7,025 bases of DNA from Bacillota bacterium (GCA_023414985.1 JAEZLY010000285.1:1-7025); one strand, 5' to 3'; counted from the stretch's first letter, positions 1 through 6,560 are shown. The notes: a model not told the origin generated them from the sequence alone. A program made the numbers and translations.

Positions 1-308
1 GTGTCAATCATTCCGTACAAGCAGCTAAAGCTCAAAGAGAAGTAACCAATATGACAAATGAGCTCTTAAAGAAAAATGCAGAAACACTGAAAATGGCAAC
101 GATTGAAACTGCCAAGGAATCCGAACGCGGCATTGTTGACATTGAAACTCTTCGACTGACGAATGAGTCTTTAATATCTACTCTTGATGAAGTACTTCGC
201 ATCCAGAATGACGGCCGCCAAAAGAGAAAAGAAGCAGAACTGGAGCTTAATCGCATTGAAAGCGAATTGAAGACAAAATTACTTGAAATGACCGGTGTAA
301 ATGAATAA
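1..308 (+). CDS. telA: TelA/KlaA family toxic-anion resistance protein, C-terminal fragment
   Basis: The frame is open from base 3 to the TAA at 306-308, giving 101 residues of a protein that starts before the window; an internal ATG at 51 is only a methionine within the open frame. I recognise the C-terminus of the TelA (toxic anion/tellurite resistance) family, normally about 350-400 residues, from the run 'NMTNELLKKNAETLK', the following 'ESERGIVDIETL', and 'SLISTLDEVLRIQ.DGRQKR'. The visible part is highly charged, rich in Glu, Lys and Leu, with no membrane segment, and looks helical or coiled coil, as expected for this family's tail. Family members are linked to resistance to tellurite, some antimicrobials and envelope stress, but the biochemical activity is not settled. 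In Firmicutes telA often follows an xpaC-like gene, which would lie outside the window. It converges on ssrA and shares its terminator. Confidence 0.88.
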   Translation, partial: VNHSVQAAKAQREVTNMTNELLKKNAETLKMATIETAKESERGIVDIETLRLTNESLISTLDEVLRIQNDGRQKRKEAELELNRIESELKTKLLEMTGVNE

Positions 309-402
309 TATTTCACCCATGCAAAGCTCTGGTTTAGTTTATAACTCTTTGGAACAGTAATTGTTCAAATTCAGATAAGCTTCTCACTTATCATAATTCA
401 TT

Positions 403-448
403 AAAAAAGTGCTACAACCTCGATTTTATAAGGTTTGTAGCACTTTTT
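403..448. terminator. Bidirectional rho-independent terminator between telA and ssrA
   Basis: The left arm at 404-420 and right arm at 431-448 are complementary over about 17 bp with one unpaired base, around a 10-nt AT-rich loop. The core of the stem is GTGCTACAA paired with TTGTAGCAC. Five A/T pairs form the base, so the plus strand ends in T5 (444-448) and the minus strand in T6 (opposite 403-408). It can therefore stop telA transcripts coming from the left and ssrA transcripts from the right; the ssrA 3' end lies 26 nt before it. Confidence 0.93.
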
Positions 449-474
449 AATGTTGGATTAATATTTCTCTCGAG

Positions 475-836
475 TGGAGCTGCGGGGAGTCGAACCCCGG
501 TCCGAAAGCCCATTCATTGCAGTTTCTCCCATTACAGTCGGTCTTTTATGTGAACCCGAAGTTCACTGTTCCCTCCGCCAAGCGCCGACAGACAGGCTCA
601 TGGTTTCGGTAGCTTCATGTATCTTTTATCTTCTCAAAGCTTTGAAGATAAAGGTCCCCGCTAATTTGATGCCGAGGTCTTAAGCCGCGAGTTGCCTAAG
701 GTCGACAAGCTGCTTACGCAGCAGCTAATTCGTAATTATCGTTTGCGTTTAATTTTAGTTCTAAGTTGATGACGCAGTCCTAGTCTGCGAATGGCTTCTA
801 CAATTTCAAAACCCCCGTCGAAACCAGTACAACCCC
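475..836 (-). ncRNA. ssrA: Transfer-messenger RNA (tmRNA, 10Sa RNA)
   Basis: This RNA rescues ribosomes stalled on mRNAs lacking a stop codon, acting as both alanyl-tRNA and a short mRNA, with SmpB as partner. The 5' end reads GGGGTTGTACTGGTTTCGAC and the 3' end carries the T-arm GGGGTTCGACTCCCC followed by GCAGCTCCA. The first seven bases (GGGGTTG) pair with CAGCTCC to form the acceptor stem, fixing the ends at 836 and 475 and a mature length of about 362 nt before CCA. The internal reading frame is at 714-746. CCA is not encoded: the bases after the discriminator A are CTC, so CCA must be added by nucleotidyltransferase. Transcription probably begins near 918 from the promoter at 925-953, so the 5' end would be made by RNase P. 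It is complete, one-piece (not permuted), and ends at the terminator at 403-448. Confidence 0.98.
714..746 (-). other. tmRNA proteolysis-tag reading frame, ANDNYELAAA
   Basis: Starting from the resume codon GCA at 744-746, the message reads A-N-D-N-Y-E-L-A-A-A and stops at TAA (714-716). With the alanine carried by tmRNA itself, the added tag would be A-ANDNYELAAA. The ELAAA end is the ClpXP-type degron expected of this family. The stop codon sits in the loop of a hairpin, AGCTGC paired with GCAGCT, as is usual for tmRNA helix 5. This internal frame confirms the tmRNA call. Confidence 0.96.
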
Positions 837-870
837 GTTAATTATGATTGTATTCATGTCCGGAATACCT

Positions 871-884
871 CGGTAATCGTACCG
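871..884 (-). other. Small hairpin in the predicted ssrA 5' leader
   Basis: On the minus strand CGGTA, a CGAT loop and TACCG form a perfect 5-bp stem with a tetraloop-sized loop, 34 nt before the mature tmRNA 5' end. It lies within the leader that the promoter at 925-953 would produce. It may help present the precursor for processing, or may be chance; the stem is short. Confidence 0.35.
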
Positions 885-924
885 TAGTACCCGTATCACT
901 ATTCTGGTTCGCAAACACAGGTAT

Positions 925-953
925 ATCGTATAACATTTTAGCCATAGTGTCAA
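925..953 (-). promoter_or_regulatory. Predicted sigma-A promoter for ssrA
   Basis: Read on the minus strand, a perfect -35 TTGACA (948-953) is followed after exactly 17 bp by TACGAT (925-930), a four-of-six match to TATAAT. The predicted start near 918 gives a leader of about 82 nt before the mature tmRNA end. It lies in the 212-bp gap between the pseudoprotease gene (ends 1049) and ssrA (starts 836) and points toward ssrA. A closer TACAAT at 847-852 has only a poor -35 (TTACCG at 871-876, 18 bp away) and sits 10 nt before the mature end, so it is the weaker candidate. Apart from this promoter and the leader hairpin, I see no gene in the 837-1048 gap. Confidence 0.7.
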
Positions 954-1048
954 GACAGATCAAAGCAATAATGAAATTAATTCATACCAGGATTACCAAG
1001 CCTTCACAGTATCTCCCGCATTGGTCAGGATCATACGCCGGAATGAGT

Positions 1049-2770
1049 TTATCTCCCTGTTATATCTGCTCTTAATATACTGAAGGCATTATAGATATCT
1101 ATCATGCCATAGCCCCAATCTCTGTTCGGGTAGGTCAGATTGCTGCTCCTCTTTGCACCGCGAATTAAAAATTTTTTAATTCCTACAGTATCAATTTTGG
1201 GAAAATTACCACGAACGACACTCCATTCCAGAACCATGGCTGTGATCCCTGCTGCATGAGCCATGGCTGCTCCCGTTCCAGTTATGGCAGTAAAGCCATG
1301 ATTTAGGTCAGGGCATTGAATATTCACACCCGGTGCAGCAAGGTCGGGTTTTATCATATTGGACATGGTATAGCCTCTCCCTGACTCAGGATAAATATTA
1401 CTGACACCTGAATTGTATGCGGTTATCGTAATCGGAACAATACTGTTCCCCGGGGAAGTTACCGTCGTATTCGAGGTTGCATTGGTAAAGTAAGTCTCCC
1501 TACTGATAAACTGATCCGGGGGCAGCCATATATTAAACTCACCCGGCAGATCCCCCCTGCCGTATACCTGGAACCGCCATACACCCTGCGTCGGATTGCG
1601 AAATCTTAATACTATTAACTGCAAACCGGTATCAGACTCCACCATGATGTAATCGATATCAATCACAGTCTGCTCGAATACAAAAGCGATTTCCTGATTC
1701 TTTGACAGGTTCTCTGATATTCTTGATATATATTCTCCATTCGGAGACAGGATATCCATAGTATAGATCATGGGAGGGTTCCCCCATAATTCCATCGTAA
1801 ATCCCTGTTCATTACCACCTACATTCAGTTCAACAACAACCGCATCTCCCTTAGGACTAATGGTACTGAAGAAATGCCTTCTGGCACTGCCTTCATTTCC
1901 TGCCGGCACGGTTAACGCTACTCCCGGAAAATCGCCTGCGATGGAGACCATGGTATTTAGCGTACCATTATTATCATGGACCCCTAAAGAGGTCCCAAGA
2001 CCGATGCAGATAGCGATCGGGCGCTGCAATTTTCTGGCAGTGTCAATAAGATATTCAAGTGCCCAGATAATATCATTTTCCTGATAGGCTACGGCTTCTT
2101 CCGGTATATGATAGAAATTCTTATAAAATACTTTTGCTTTCTTTAATTTTACAGCAAGAATATCCGAATCCGGAACTACTCCGATAAAATCATTTGTTTG
2201 ATTAAGGGAGCCGGCGGCGATTCCCGCCAGCATAGTCCCATGTCCGTTCTCATCAACGCTTGGTACAATCTGCAGGGGATTTCCACTCCGTAAAGCCTGG
2301 TTTATCTGTTCCGCAGTATACTCTGTTCCATAAAATGCCGGATAAGGGATTCTCGGGTACTGATCCTCACTGTCGATGCTCTGATCCCAGATAGCCATAA
2401 TCTTAGTGGTACCATCCTCATGCAGAAAGACAGGATGAGTATAATCAATCCCCGTATCAATCAGTCCGACAAGTACTCCGTCTCCCCGCAATTGAAGGGA
2501 TGTTGTTCTATTGATCTTGGTAACGCCGGACGCTTCAAGGCTTTGGTCGCTTGCTAAGGCATACATATGCGGTAATGATGAGTAGGTAAACTGAGTTCTA
2601 AGTTTTGTTGAAACCTCTGAAATGGGCAGATAGATGACTGCATAGCTATCATTCATGATATGAACGGAATATTCCGCGAATTGTTTTAATGAAATGGGAT
2701 TTCCGCTATATTTTACAATCAGATCGACATATTCATCGCTGATAATTCTACTTTTCTCTTCCTGCGTCAT
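1049..2770 (-). CDS. Csp-like S8 family subtilase, predicted pseudoprotease (Ser replaced by Gly)
   Basis: 573 residues with the layout of clostridial Csp germination proteins: a short N-terminal prodomain (about 1-85), a subtilisin domain split by a beta-rich jelly-roll insertion (about 305-445), and a C-terminal subtilisin part. The Asp motif 'LIDTGIDYTHP' (D105), His motif 'NGHGTMLAG' (H177) and oxyanion Asn motif 'PAGNEG' (N292) are all present. The Ser motif reads 'GTGAAMAHAAG' where active enzymes have GTS, so the nucleophile is Gly500 (codon GGA at 1271-1273). I therefore infer that it cannot cleave and keeps its prodomain. There is no signal peptide. The ATG is preceded at 6 nt by AAGGAG (2777-2782). 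It follows the active paralogue after 41 nt and is probably in the same operon. Csp pseudoproteases (CspA, CspC) of C. difficile act in germination signalling; the same role here is inference, since related S8 proteins are numerous in Lachnospiraceae and not all are assigned. Confidence 0.86.
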   Translation of the reverse strand: MTQEEKSRIISDEYVDLIVKYSGNPISLKQFAEYSVHIMNDSYAVIYLPISEVSTKLRTQFTYSSLPHMYALASDQSLEASGVTKINRTTSLQLRGDGVLVGLIDTGIDYTHPVFLHEDGTTKIMAIWDQSIDSEDQYPRIPYPAFYGTEYTAEQINQALRSGNPLQIVPSVDENGHGTMLAGIAAGSLNQTNDFIGVVPDSDILAVKLKKAKVFYKNFYHIPEEAVAYQENDIIWALEYLIDTARKLQRPIAICIGLGTSLGVHDNNGTLNTMVSIAGDFPGVALTVPAGNEGSARRHFFSTISPKGDAVVVELNVGGNEQGFTMELWGNPPMIYTMDILSPNGEYISRISENLSKNQEIAFVFEQTVIDIDYIMVESDTGLQLIVLRFRNPTQGVWRFQVYGRGDLPGEFNIWLPPDQFISRETYFTNATSNTTVTSPGNSIVPITITAYNSGVSNIYPESGRGYTMSNMIKPDLAAPGVNIQCPDLNHGFTAITGTGAAMAHAAGITAMVLEWSVVRGNFPKIDTVGIKKFLIRGAKRSSNLTYPNRDWGYGMIDIYNAFSILRADITGR

Positions 2771-2776
2771 AAATTT

Positions 2777-2782
2777 CTCCTT
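2777..2782 (-). promoter_or_regulatory. Ribosome binding site of the pseudoprotease gene
   Basis: AAGGAG on the minus strand, 6 nt before the ATG at 2768-2770. It is clearly stronger than the site of the upstream active protease, so the downstream pseudoprotease may be translated more efficiently from the shared message. No promoter or terminator is evident in the 41-nt gap between the two genes. Confidence 0.85.
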
Positions 2783-2811
2783 ACACTCTTATTATAGAAT
2801 GAATTCAAATA

Positions 2812-4518
2812 TTATGTCTGACCTCCATGCCGAAGACTTTCAAAAACATTGAAGACGTCTAATATTCCATATCCCCAATCCGGGTTAGGATACTCCGTAT
2901 CGACATTTCTGCGGGCACCACGAATCAAAAAGACCTTCATATCCTGTGTACTCATATACGGATACCTTCCATTCACTATCCCCCATTCAAACAGCATTGC
3001 CGCTACTCCGGCCATATGCGCTGCGGCAGCACTGGTCCCAGTCACCTGTACAAAGTCCTTTGTCAAAGAGGGGGCTAATATATTGACACCTGGTGCAGCT
3101 ATATCAGGTTTAACGTAACCTATCCTCGTATATCCTCTGCCCGAGTTAAGATATAGACTGTCATCCTCCACGTTGTAGGCAGTTACAGCAATCGGTACTG
3201 TAGAACAGGATACCGTGAGCAATGTGATATTAGGATCCGACCGGATAAAATACGTGTCTTCCTTAATGAAATCATTCATTGGAAGCCAGATATTAAATAC
3301 CATCGGATTGATTCCTCTTCCGTAAACATTGAATTTCCATATCCCCGGAGTTGGTCTGGAAAAACGCAGCAGAATCAGCTGATCTCCGCTCTGTGCCTCT
3401 ACCAAAGTATAATCCAGGTAAATGACGGTCGGATCAAATATGAAGGTTATTTCTCTGGTTTCATAAAGCGTAATACTGATTCTGGGAACATATTCTCCTG
3501 AGGGCGTCGTGATATCTATACTAAATAGATTAGGTGTAGCTCCCCATATCTCCATGGAGAAGCCGGTCTCTCCCTGTGCCACATTAAGCTCTACCGTATT
3601 TGTGCCTGTCTTGGGATCAATCGTCCCGGAATAATGTCGTCTGGCATTTCCTTCGTTACCAACCGCCGTTATTATGGCTATTCCTGTATTATTTGCCATC
3701 AAGGATAACCAGCCGCTCAAGGTTCCTCTTCCGTCATGGGCATATTGGGATGTATCGACTGCGCTGCATATTACAATCGGTTTTTCCATCGCAGCAGCTG
3801 TGTTCAGCAGATATTGATACCCTAAATTAACGTCATTTTCCTGATAACACAGCTTATCTTCCGGAATTCGGAAAAAAGCTTTTATATTTGCTTTTGCCTG
3901 CTTCAACCTTACAATGACGAGTTCGGCATCCGATGCAATTCCATAAAACCCTTTCTCCGGGACATCATTTCCGGTAGCTATCCCAGCCAGCATTGTACCA
4001 TGTCCAATCTCATCCCTGGAAGGCACTACATCAAATGGTGCTTCACTTTTTAAAGCCGCATTGATCTGCTCCCTGGTATACTCCGTTCCGTAGGACATTT
4101 TCTCCGGTGTCCGGTCGCTGTCGATTGACTGATCCCAGATGCTGACGATCTTCGTCGTTCCGTCAGCATAGGTAAAGACTGGATTCGTGTAATCGATACC
4201 GGTATCGACGAAGCCAATCAAAACCCCTTTTCCTCTCAAATCAAATCCAGGAATATTACGCAGCCGCAATATCCCGCTTGCTTCCAAAGGAGCATCGCTG
4301 ACCAATCCGAATACATTCGGAAGTACTGCATACCCGAGCTTCGAGATGATATCTTCTCCTATGCTGCTTGAAGGAACATGAACGACAGCCAGAAAAAAGT
4401 TAATAATCTGGATAGCATAGTCCTTATATTGTTCAAGAACCCTTGGATCTCCGTTATACTCTATAATTAAGTCAAAATAATCGTTGCTGTAGCTTTTCTG
4501 CCTATCTGAGTTATTCAA
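2812..4518 (-). CDS. Csp-like S8 family serine protease (subtilase), catalytic triad intact
   Basis: 568 residues, full-length paralogue of the next gene and in the same register from the first residue. A prodomain (about 1-85) precedes the subtilisin fold. Catalytic residues are D105 in 'FVDTGIDYTNP', H173 in 'IGHGTMLAG' and S496 in 'GTSAAAAHMAG' (codon AGT at 3031-3033), with oxyanion N288 in 'AVGNEG'. A jelly-roll-like insertion lies between His and Ser (about 303-440), a hallmark of the Csp proteases that in Clostridium activate the spore cortex hydrolase SleC. No signal peptide is seen, which fits a mother-cell-made spore protein. The start is TTG (4516-4518): no ATG is available, and counting from TTG gives 14 residues before 'FDLIIEY', exactly as in the ATG-started paralogue. 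The ribosome site is mediocre (GGGGA, 5 nt away). A germination role is inferred from architecture and pairing; a general intracellular S8 peptidase is the alternative. Confidence 0.88.
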   Translation of the reverse strand: MNNSDRQKSYSNDYFDLIIEYNGDPRVLEQYKDYAIQIINFFLAVVHVPSSSIGEDIISKLGYAVLPNVFGLVSDAPLEASGILRLRNIPGFDLRGKGVLIGFVDTGIDYTNPVFTYADGTTKIVSIWDQSIDSDRTPEKMSYGTEYTREQINAALKSEAPFDVVPSRDEIGHGTMLAGIATGNDVPEKGFYGIASDAELVIVRLKQAKANIKAFFRIPEDKLCYQENDVNLGYQYLLNTAAAMEKPIVICSAVDTSQYAHDGRGTLSGWLSLMANNTGIAIITAVGNEGNARRHYSGTIDPKTGTNTVELNVAQGETGFSMEIWGATPNLFSIDITTPSGEYVPRISITLYETREITFIFDPTVIYLDYTLVEAQSGDQLILLRFSRPTPGIWKFNVYGRGINPMVFNIWLPMNDFIKEDTYFIRSDPNITLLTVSCSTVPIAVTAYNVEDDSLYLNSGRGYTRIGYVKPDIAAPGVNILAPSLTKDFVQVTGTSAAAAHMAGVAAMLFEWGIVNGRYPYMSTQDMKVFLIRGARRNVDTEYPNPDWGYGILDVFNVFESLRHGGQT

Positions 4519-4523
4519 ACCGA

Positions 4524-4528
4524 TCCCC
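4524..4528 (-). promoter_or_regulatory. Weak ribosome binding site and TTG start of the active protease
   Basis: GGGGA lies 5 nt before the TTG at 4516-4518. Both the non-consensus ribosome site and the TTG suggest low translation initiation compared with its downstream partner, which has AAGGAG and ATG. The start is supported by residue-for-residue register with the paralogue rather than by the ribosome site itself. Confidence 0.6.
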
Positions 4529-4549
4529 GCTCATGATGGGTCTTATTCT

Positions 4550-4566
4550 ATTATATTAAGGTATGC
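4550..4566 (-). promoter_or_regulatory. Candidate promoter of the protease pair
   Basis: Two overlapping -10-like elements lie about 30-50 nt before the TTG start. TATAAT (4550-4555) is a perfect sigma-A -10, but nothing resembling TTGACA lies 16-18 bp upstream. GCATACCTTA (4557-4566) fits the mother-cell sporulation -10 patterns (sigma-K CATAnnnTA, and sigma-E CATACAnT with one mismatch), again without a clear -35. A sporulation promoter would suit Csp proteins, but the sequence does not decide. The terminator at 4627-4667 isolates the pair from genes upstream, so some promoter is needed here. Confidence 0.4.
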
Positions 4567-4626
4567 TTTCGGAATTTCCTGATTTTTTTGATTAGGGAAA
4601 TACATCATGCTTATCTTCCGGTATTC

Positions 4627-4667
4627 AATAAAAGAAACAGGCTGTTGCAAGTGTTATTGCAACAGCC
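4627..4667 (-). terminator. Rho-independent terminator of the CHAP-protein operon
   Basis: A perfect 11-bp inverted repeat, GGCTGTTGCAA (4640-4650) and TTGCAACAGCC (4657-4667), has a 6-nt loop. On the minus strand it is followed by the T-rich run TGTTTCTTTTATT (4627-4639). It lies 77 nt past the stop of the 67-residue gene and separates that operon from the protease pair. The opposite strand lacks a good T run. Confidence 0.9.
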
Positions 4668-4744
4668 CTACCGATTTACAAATCTGTTATACCATCGAAA
4701 CGATATCATCTTTATCACTAAGCCTGGTTATATCCTGTCTTACT

Positions 4745-4948
4745 CTATAAATTATCTGCCAGCTCTTGAAATAGTCCGGAGAGCTTCAGGCACAGTTCCT
4801 TATTCAATGGGATTAAGTCTACCCCCTCACAGGAATCGGTAATTGTAAGCTCCTGATCATCCACCTCAAGATAAAACGCTCCGGTATCTCTGATTGTCTT
4901 ATCATATTTATTCAGGATTTCTGATATCTTCTTCTCATTGATCTTCAT
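4745..4948 (-). CDS. Small acidic cytosolic protein of unknown function (67 aa)
   Basis: I do not recognise this protein. It has an N-terminal charged helix-like part ('KISEILNKYDKTIRD'), a central segment likely to be beta ('AFYLEVDDQELTITD'), and an amphipathic C-terminal helix ('CLKLSGLFQELADNL'). There is no signal peptide or membrane segment; it has two cysteines (C40 and C53) that do not form a metal-binding motif. It is real rather than a chance frame: the ATG follows GGAGGAG (4956-4962) at 7 nt, the gene starts 15 nt after the stop of the secreted CHAP protein, and the operon terminator lies just beyond its TAG stop. The Shine-Dalgarno sequence begins immediately past the upstream stop, suggesting translational coupling. 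A regulatory or chaperone-like partner of the upstream protein is conceivable but unsupported. Confidence 0.75.
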   Translation of the reverse strand: MKINEKKISEILNKYDKTIRDTGAFYLEVDDQELTITDSCEGVDLIPLNKELCLKLSGLFQELADNL

Positions 4949-4963
4949 TCTCGTTCTCCTCCG

Positions 4964-6499
4964 TTATACTATCGTTACTACTATTTTCGCTGATAGCCCG
5001 TCCTTTGTCTTGGCAATTACCGTTACCGTACCGCACTTTTTCGCAATTAATTTATTGTTTTTACTATCAATTTCCGCAATCGTCCGATCCGATACCTGTA
5101 AACTGACAGCACTTTTTGTTCCATACTTCTTAATCTTTAGATCGACGCTGTCGCCAACTGACAGCTTCTTCCCGGAAGTCGTGATTTTCAGATAAGGTGC
5201 CTTCACTGTGATATCTACCTGAAGCTGAATTACCTGGGAATCCTGAAGCACCTGTACAGCTATGCTGGTTTTGCCCACACTCTTCGGACTGACTAAGCCG
5301 GTACTGCTTACTTCGGCAACTGCCGGATTACCTGAGCTAAAGGTAACCATGGAGTTCTTCTTCAACTGATTCAATGTAATTGCATAATCCTGATTGCCCC
5401 TATACAAGGTCTTTTTGTTAACCGTAGTTTTGGGTGCAAGGGGAATTACAGAGGGTGCTTCCGGCCCTAAATACCAGCATTGCTCCAGGGCGCCCCTATA
5501 ATCTTCAAGCACAAGACACTGCTGACTATTCTGAGCGGAAGCTCTCACATAGGTGATCACCTTGGTCCGATCCTGAGCCGGAGATATGGTATAATAACCA
5601 TTGTCTCTTAATAAAAAAATAAATTTCTGCTCTAGGGCCTCAGAAGTAATCATCTGCTTCAAATCGGCTGTAGATAAAAATCTTTGATTTGATAAAAACT
5701 GCAAGGAATATTCCATGTCACCGAAATCAACGATACTGATCTTCTGACTGTCTGTCACCAGATAGCTATTCGTACTTACTCCCCAGCTGTCGGCCTCCCC
5801 CAATGCATCCAGGAAGGTTGAATCCGAAGCCTGCACCAGACGGTAAGTTCCTTCCGAAATAGTAGAAACAACGGCAGTTGCAGGAGTACTTCCTGCTGCA
5901 GATACTCCGCTATAATCTATTGGCTGGGTATTGCCGGGCAGTTCCGTGTTCCCGGCTGATCCGGAACTGTCTTCTATCCGTCCGCTGTATGTAAAATAAG
6001 AATATCCGGTATCACCTCGGTCAATAGTGCAATTGATCCACGCTGTATTGCCGGAACGATAATTCTGTTGTATCACTGTGATGACATCGTTGGCCACAGA
6101 ACTAACGATAGCCCAGTGAGTCCTCGAATTATCCCTGACAATGTCTCCTTTCTGCGGTTGATCGGTCAGGGAGAAGCTTCCGATATTTTGATAAACCAGG
6201 GGGACACTTTCTTTGGATATCAGATTGTATACCCCAATTCCATATACCGTGCTGTAAAACTTCTTAACAAAAGCAGCGCAGCTGTAGACCGGATCAGAGC
6301 CGGAATAAGCACCGTTCGTATAGGCTGCTTCTATTGTGATACCGTTATAGGTAATTGTCTCAAGTATCTGCTCCGGCTGGGTCAAGGTTACAGCTGTACC
6401 GACTTTGATTTTCGCATATGCTTCAGGTAAATTCCCATAAGGCAACTGGAATAACATCAGCAGTACCAGCATTAGTGCAATCCGACTTTTTCTTTTCAT
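4964..6499 (-). CDS. Secreted CHAP-domain cell-wall hydrolase candidate with ricin-like and two Ig-like (Big_2) domains
   Basis: 511 residues. A signal peptide (KRK, then a hydrophobic run at 7-19) has a probable cut after AYA at residue 29, so the protein is exported. Residues about 45-175 look like a CHAP/NlpC-P60-type papain-fold domain: Cys74 in 'YSCAAFVKKF', 'QKGDIV' at 116-121, His128 in 'THWAIV' and Asn146 in 'QQNY'. The position that usually holds Glu before that Asn is Gln144, so activity is uncertain. A Ser/Gly/Pro-rich linker (177-214) leads to a probable ricin-type beta-trefoil region (about 216-350, ending in a Q-C-W motif). Two bacterial Ig-like Big_2 domains follow (about 357-434 and 435-511). 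No LPXTG, SLH or choline-binding anchor is seen, so wall contact would be through these modules. CHAP enzymes cut peptidoglycan as amidases or endopeptidases. The ATG is preceded by AAGGAGG at 11 nt. It lies 61 nt after smpB with no terminator between, so the two may be cotranscribed. Confidence 0.85.
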   Translation of the reverse strand: MKRKSRIALMLVLLMLFQLPYGNLPEAYAKIKVGTAVTLTQPEQILETITYNGITIEAAYTNGAYSGSDPVYSCAAFVKKFYSTVYGIGVYNLISKESVPLVYQNIGSFSLTDQPQKGDIVRDNSRTHWAIVSSVANDVITVIQQNYRSGNTAWINCTIDRGDTGYSYFTYSGRIEDSSGSAGNTELPGNTQPIDYSGVSAAGSTPATAVVSTISEGTYRLVQASDSTFLDALGEADSWGVSTNSYLVTDSQKISIVDFGDMEYSLQFLSNQRFLSTADLKQMITSEALEQKFIFLLRDNGYYTISPAQDRTKVITYVRASAQNSQQCLVLEDYRGALEQCWYLGPEAPSVIPLAPKTTVNKKTLYRGNQDYAITLNQLKKNSMVTFSSGNPAVAEVSSTGLVSPKSVGKTSIAVQVLQDSQVIQLQVDITVKAPYLKITTSGKKLSVGDSVDLKIKKYGTKSAVSLQVSDRTIAEIDSKNNKLIAKKCGTVTVIAKTKDGLSAKIVVTIV

Positions 6500-6560
6500 G
6501 AGGATACTTTCCTCCTTAGTAGTTCATGGCTTGATCTGCCCTTATCCTTGGTTACTATGC

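Noticed and set aside
374..392. Inverted repeat GATAAG / CTTATC downstream of telA
   Set aside because: The stem is only 6 bp and AT-rich without a T run; the much stronger terminator 11 nt further on explains the end of transcription.
474..683. Plus-strand open frame of 69 codons
   Set aside because: It lies entirely inside the tmRNA gene on the opposite strand, has no ribosome site, and its translation resembles no protein.
847..876. TACAAT with TTACCG as a closer ssrA promoter
   Set aside because: The -35 matches only three of six bases and the -10 sits 10 nt from the mature end; the upstream TTGACA/TACGAT pair fits better. Kept only as an alternative.
848..1075. Plus-strand open frame of 75 codons in the gap before the pseudoprotease
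   Set aside because: It has no ribosome site, overlaps the ssrA promoter and the end of the protease gene on the other strand, and has no recognisable protein character.
4511..4534. Seven-codon minus-strand frame (MSGDRFE) overlapping the TTG start of the active protease
   Set aside because: No ribosome site precedes its ATG and it is out of frame with the protease; a leader-peptide role cannot be supported from one sequence.
4588..4842. Plus-strand open frame of 84 codons
   Set aside because: It runs across the terminator hairpin and antisense to the 67-residue gene, without a ribosome site.
6068..6430. Plus-strand open frame of 120 codons inside the CHAP gene
   Set aside because: It is antisense to a gene with a clear signal peptide and domains, and has no ribosome site or recognisable motif.
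6513..6530. Tiny minus-strand frame ATG AAC TAC TAA before the CHAP gene
   Set aside because: Three codons ending at the ribosome site of the next gene, with no ribosome site of its own; most likely chance.
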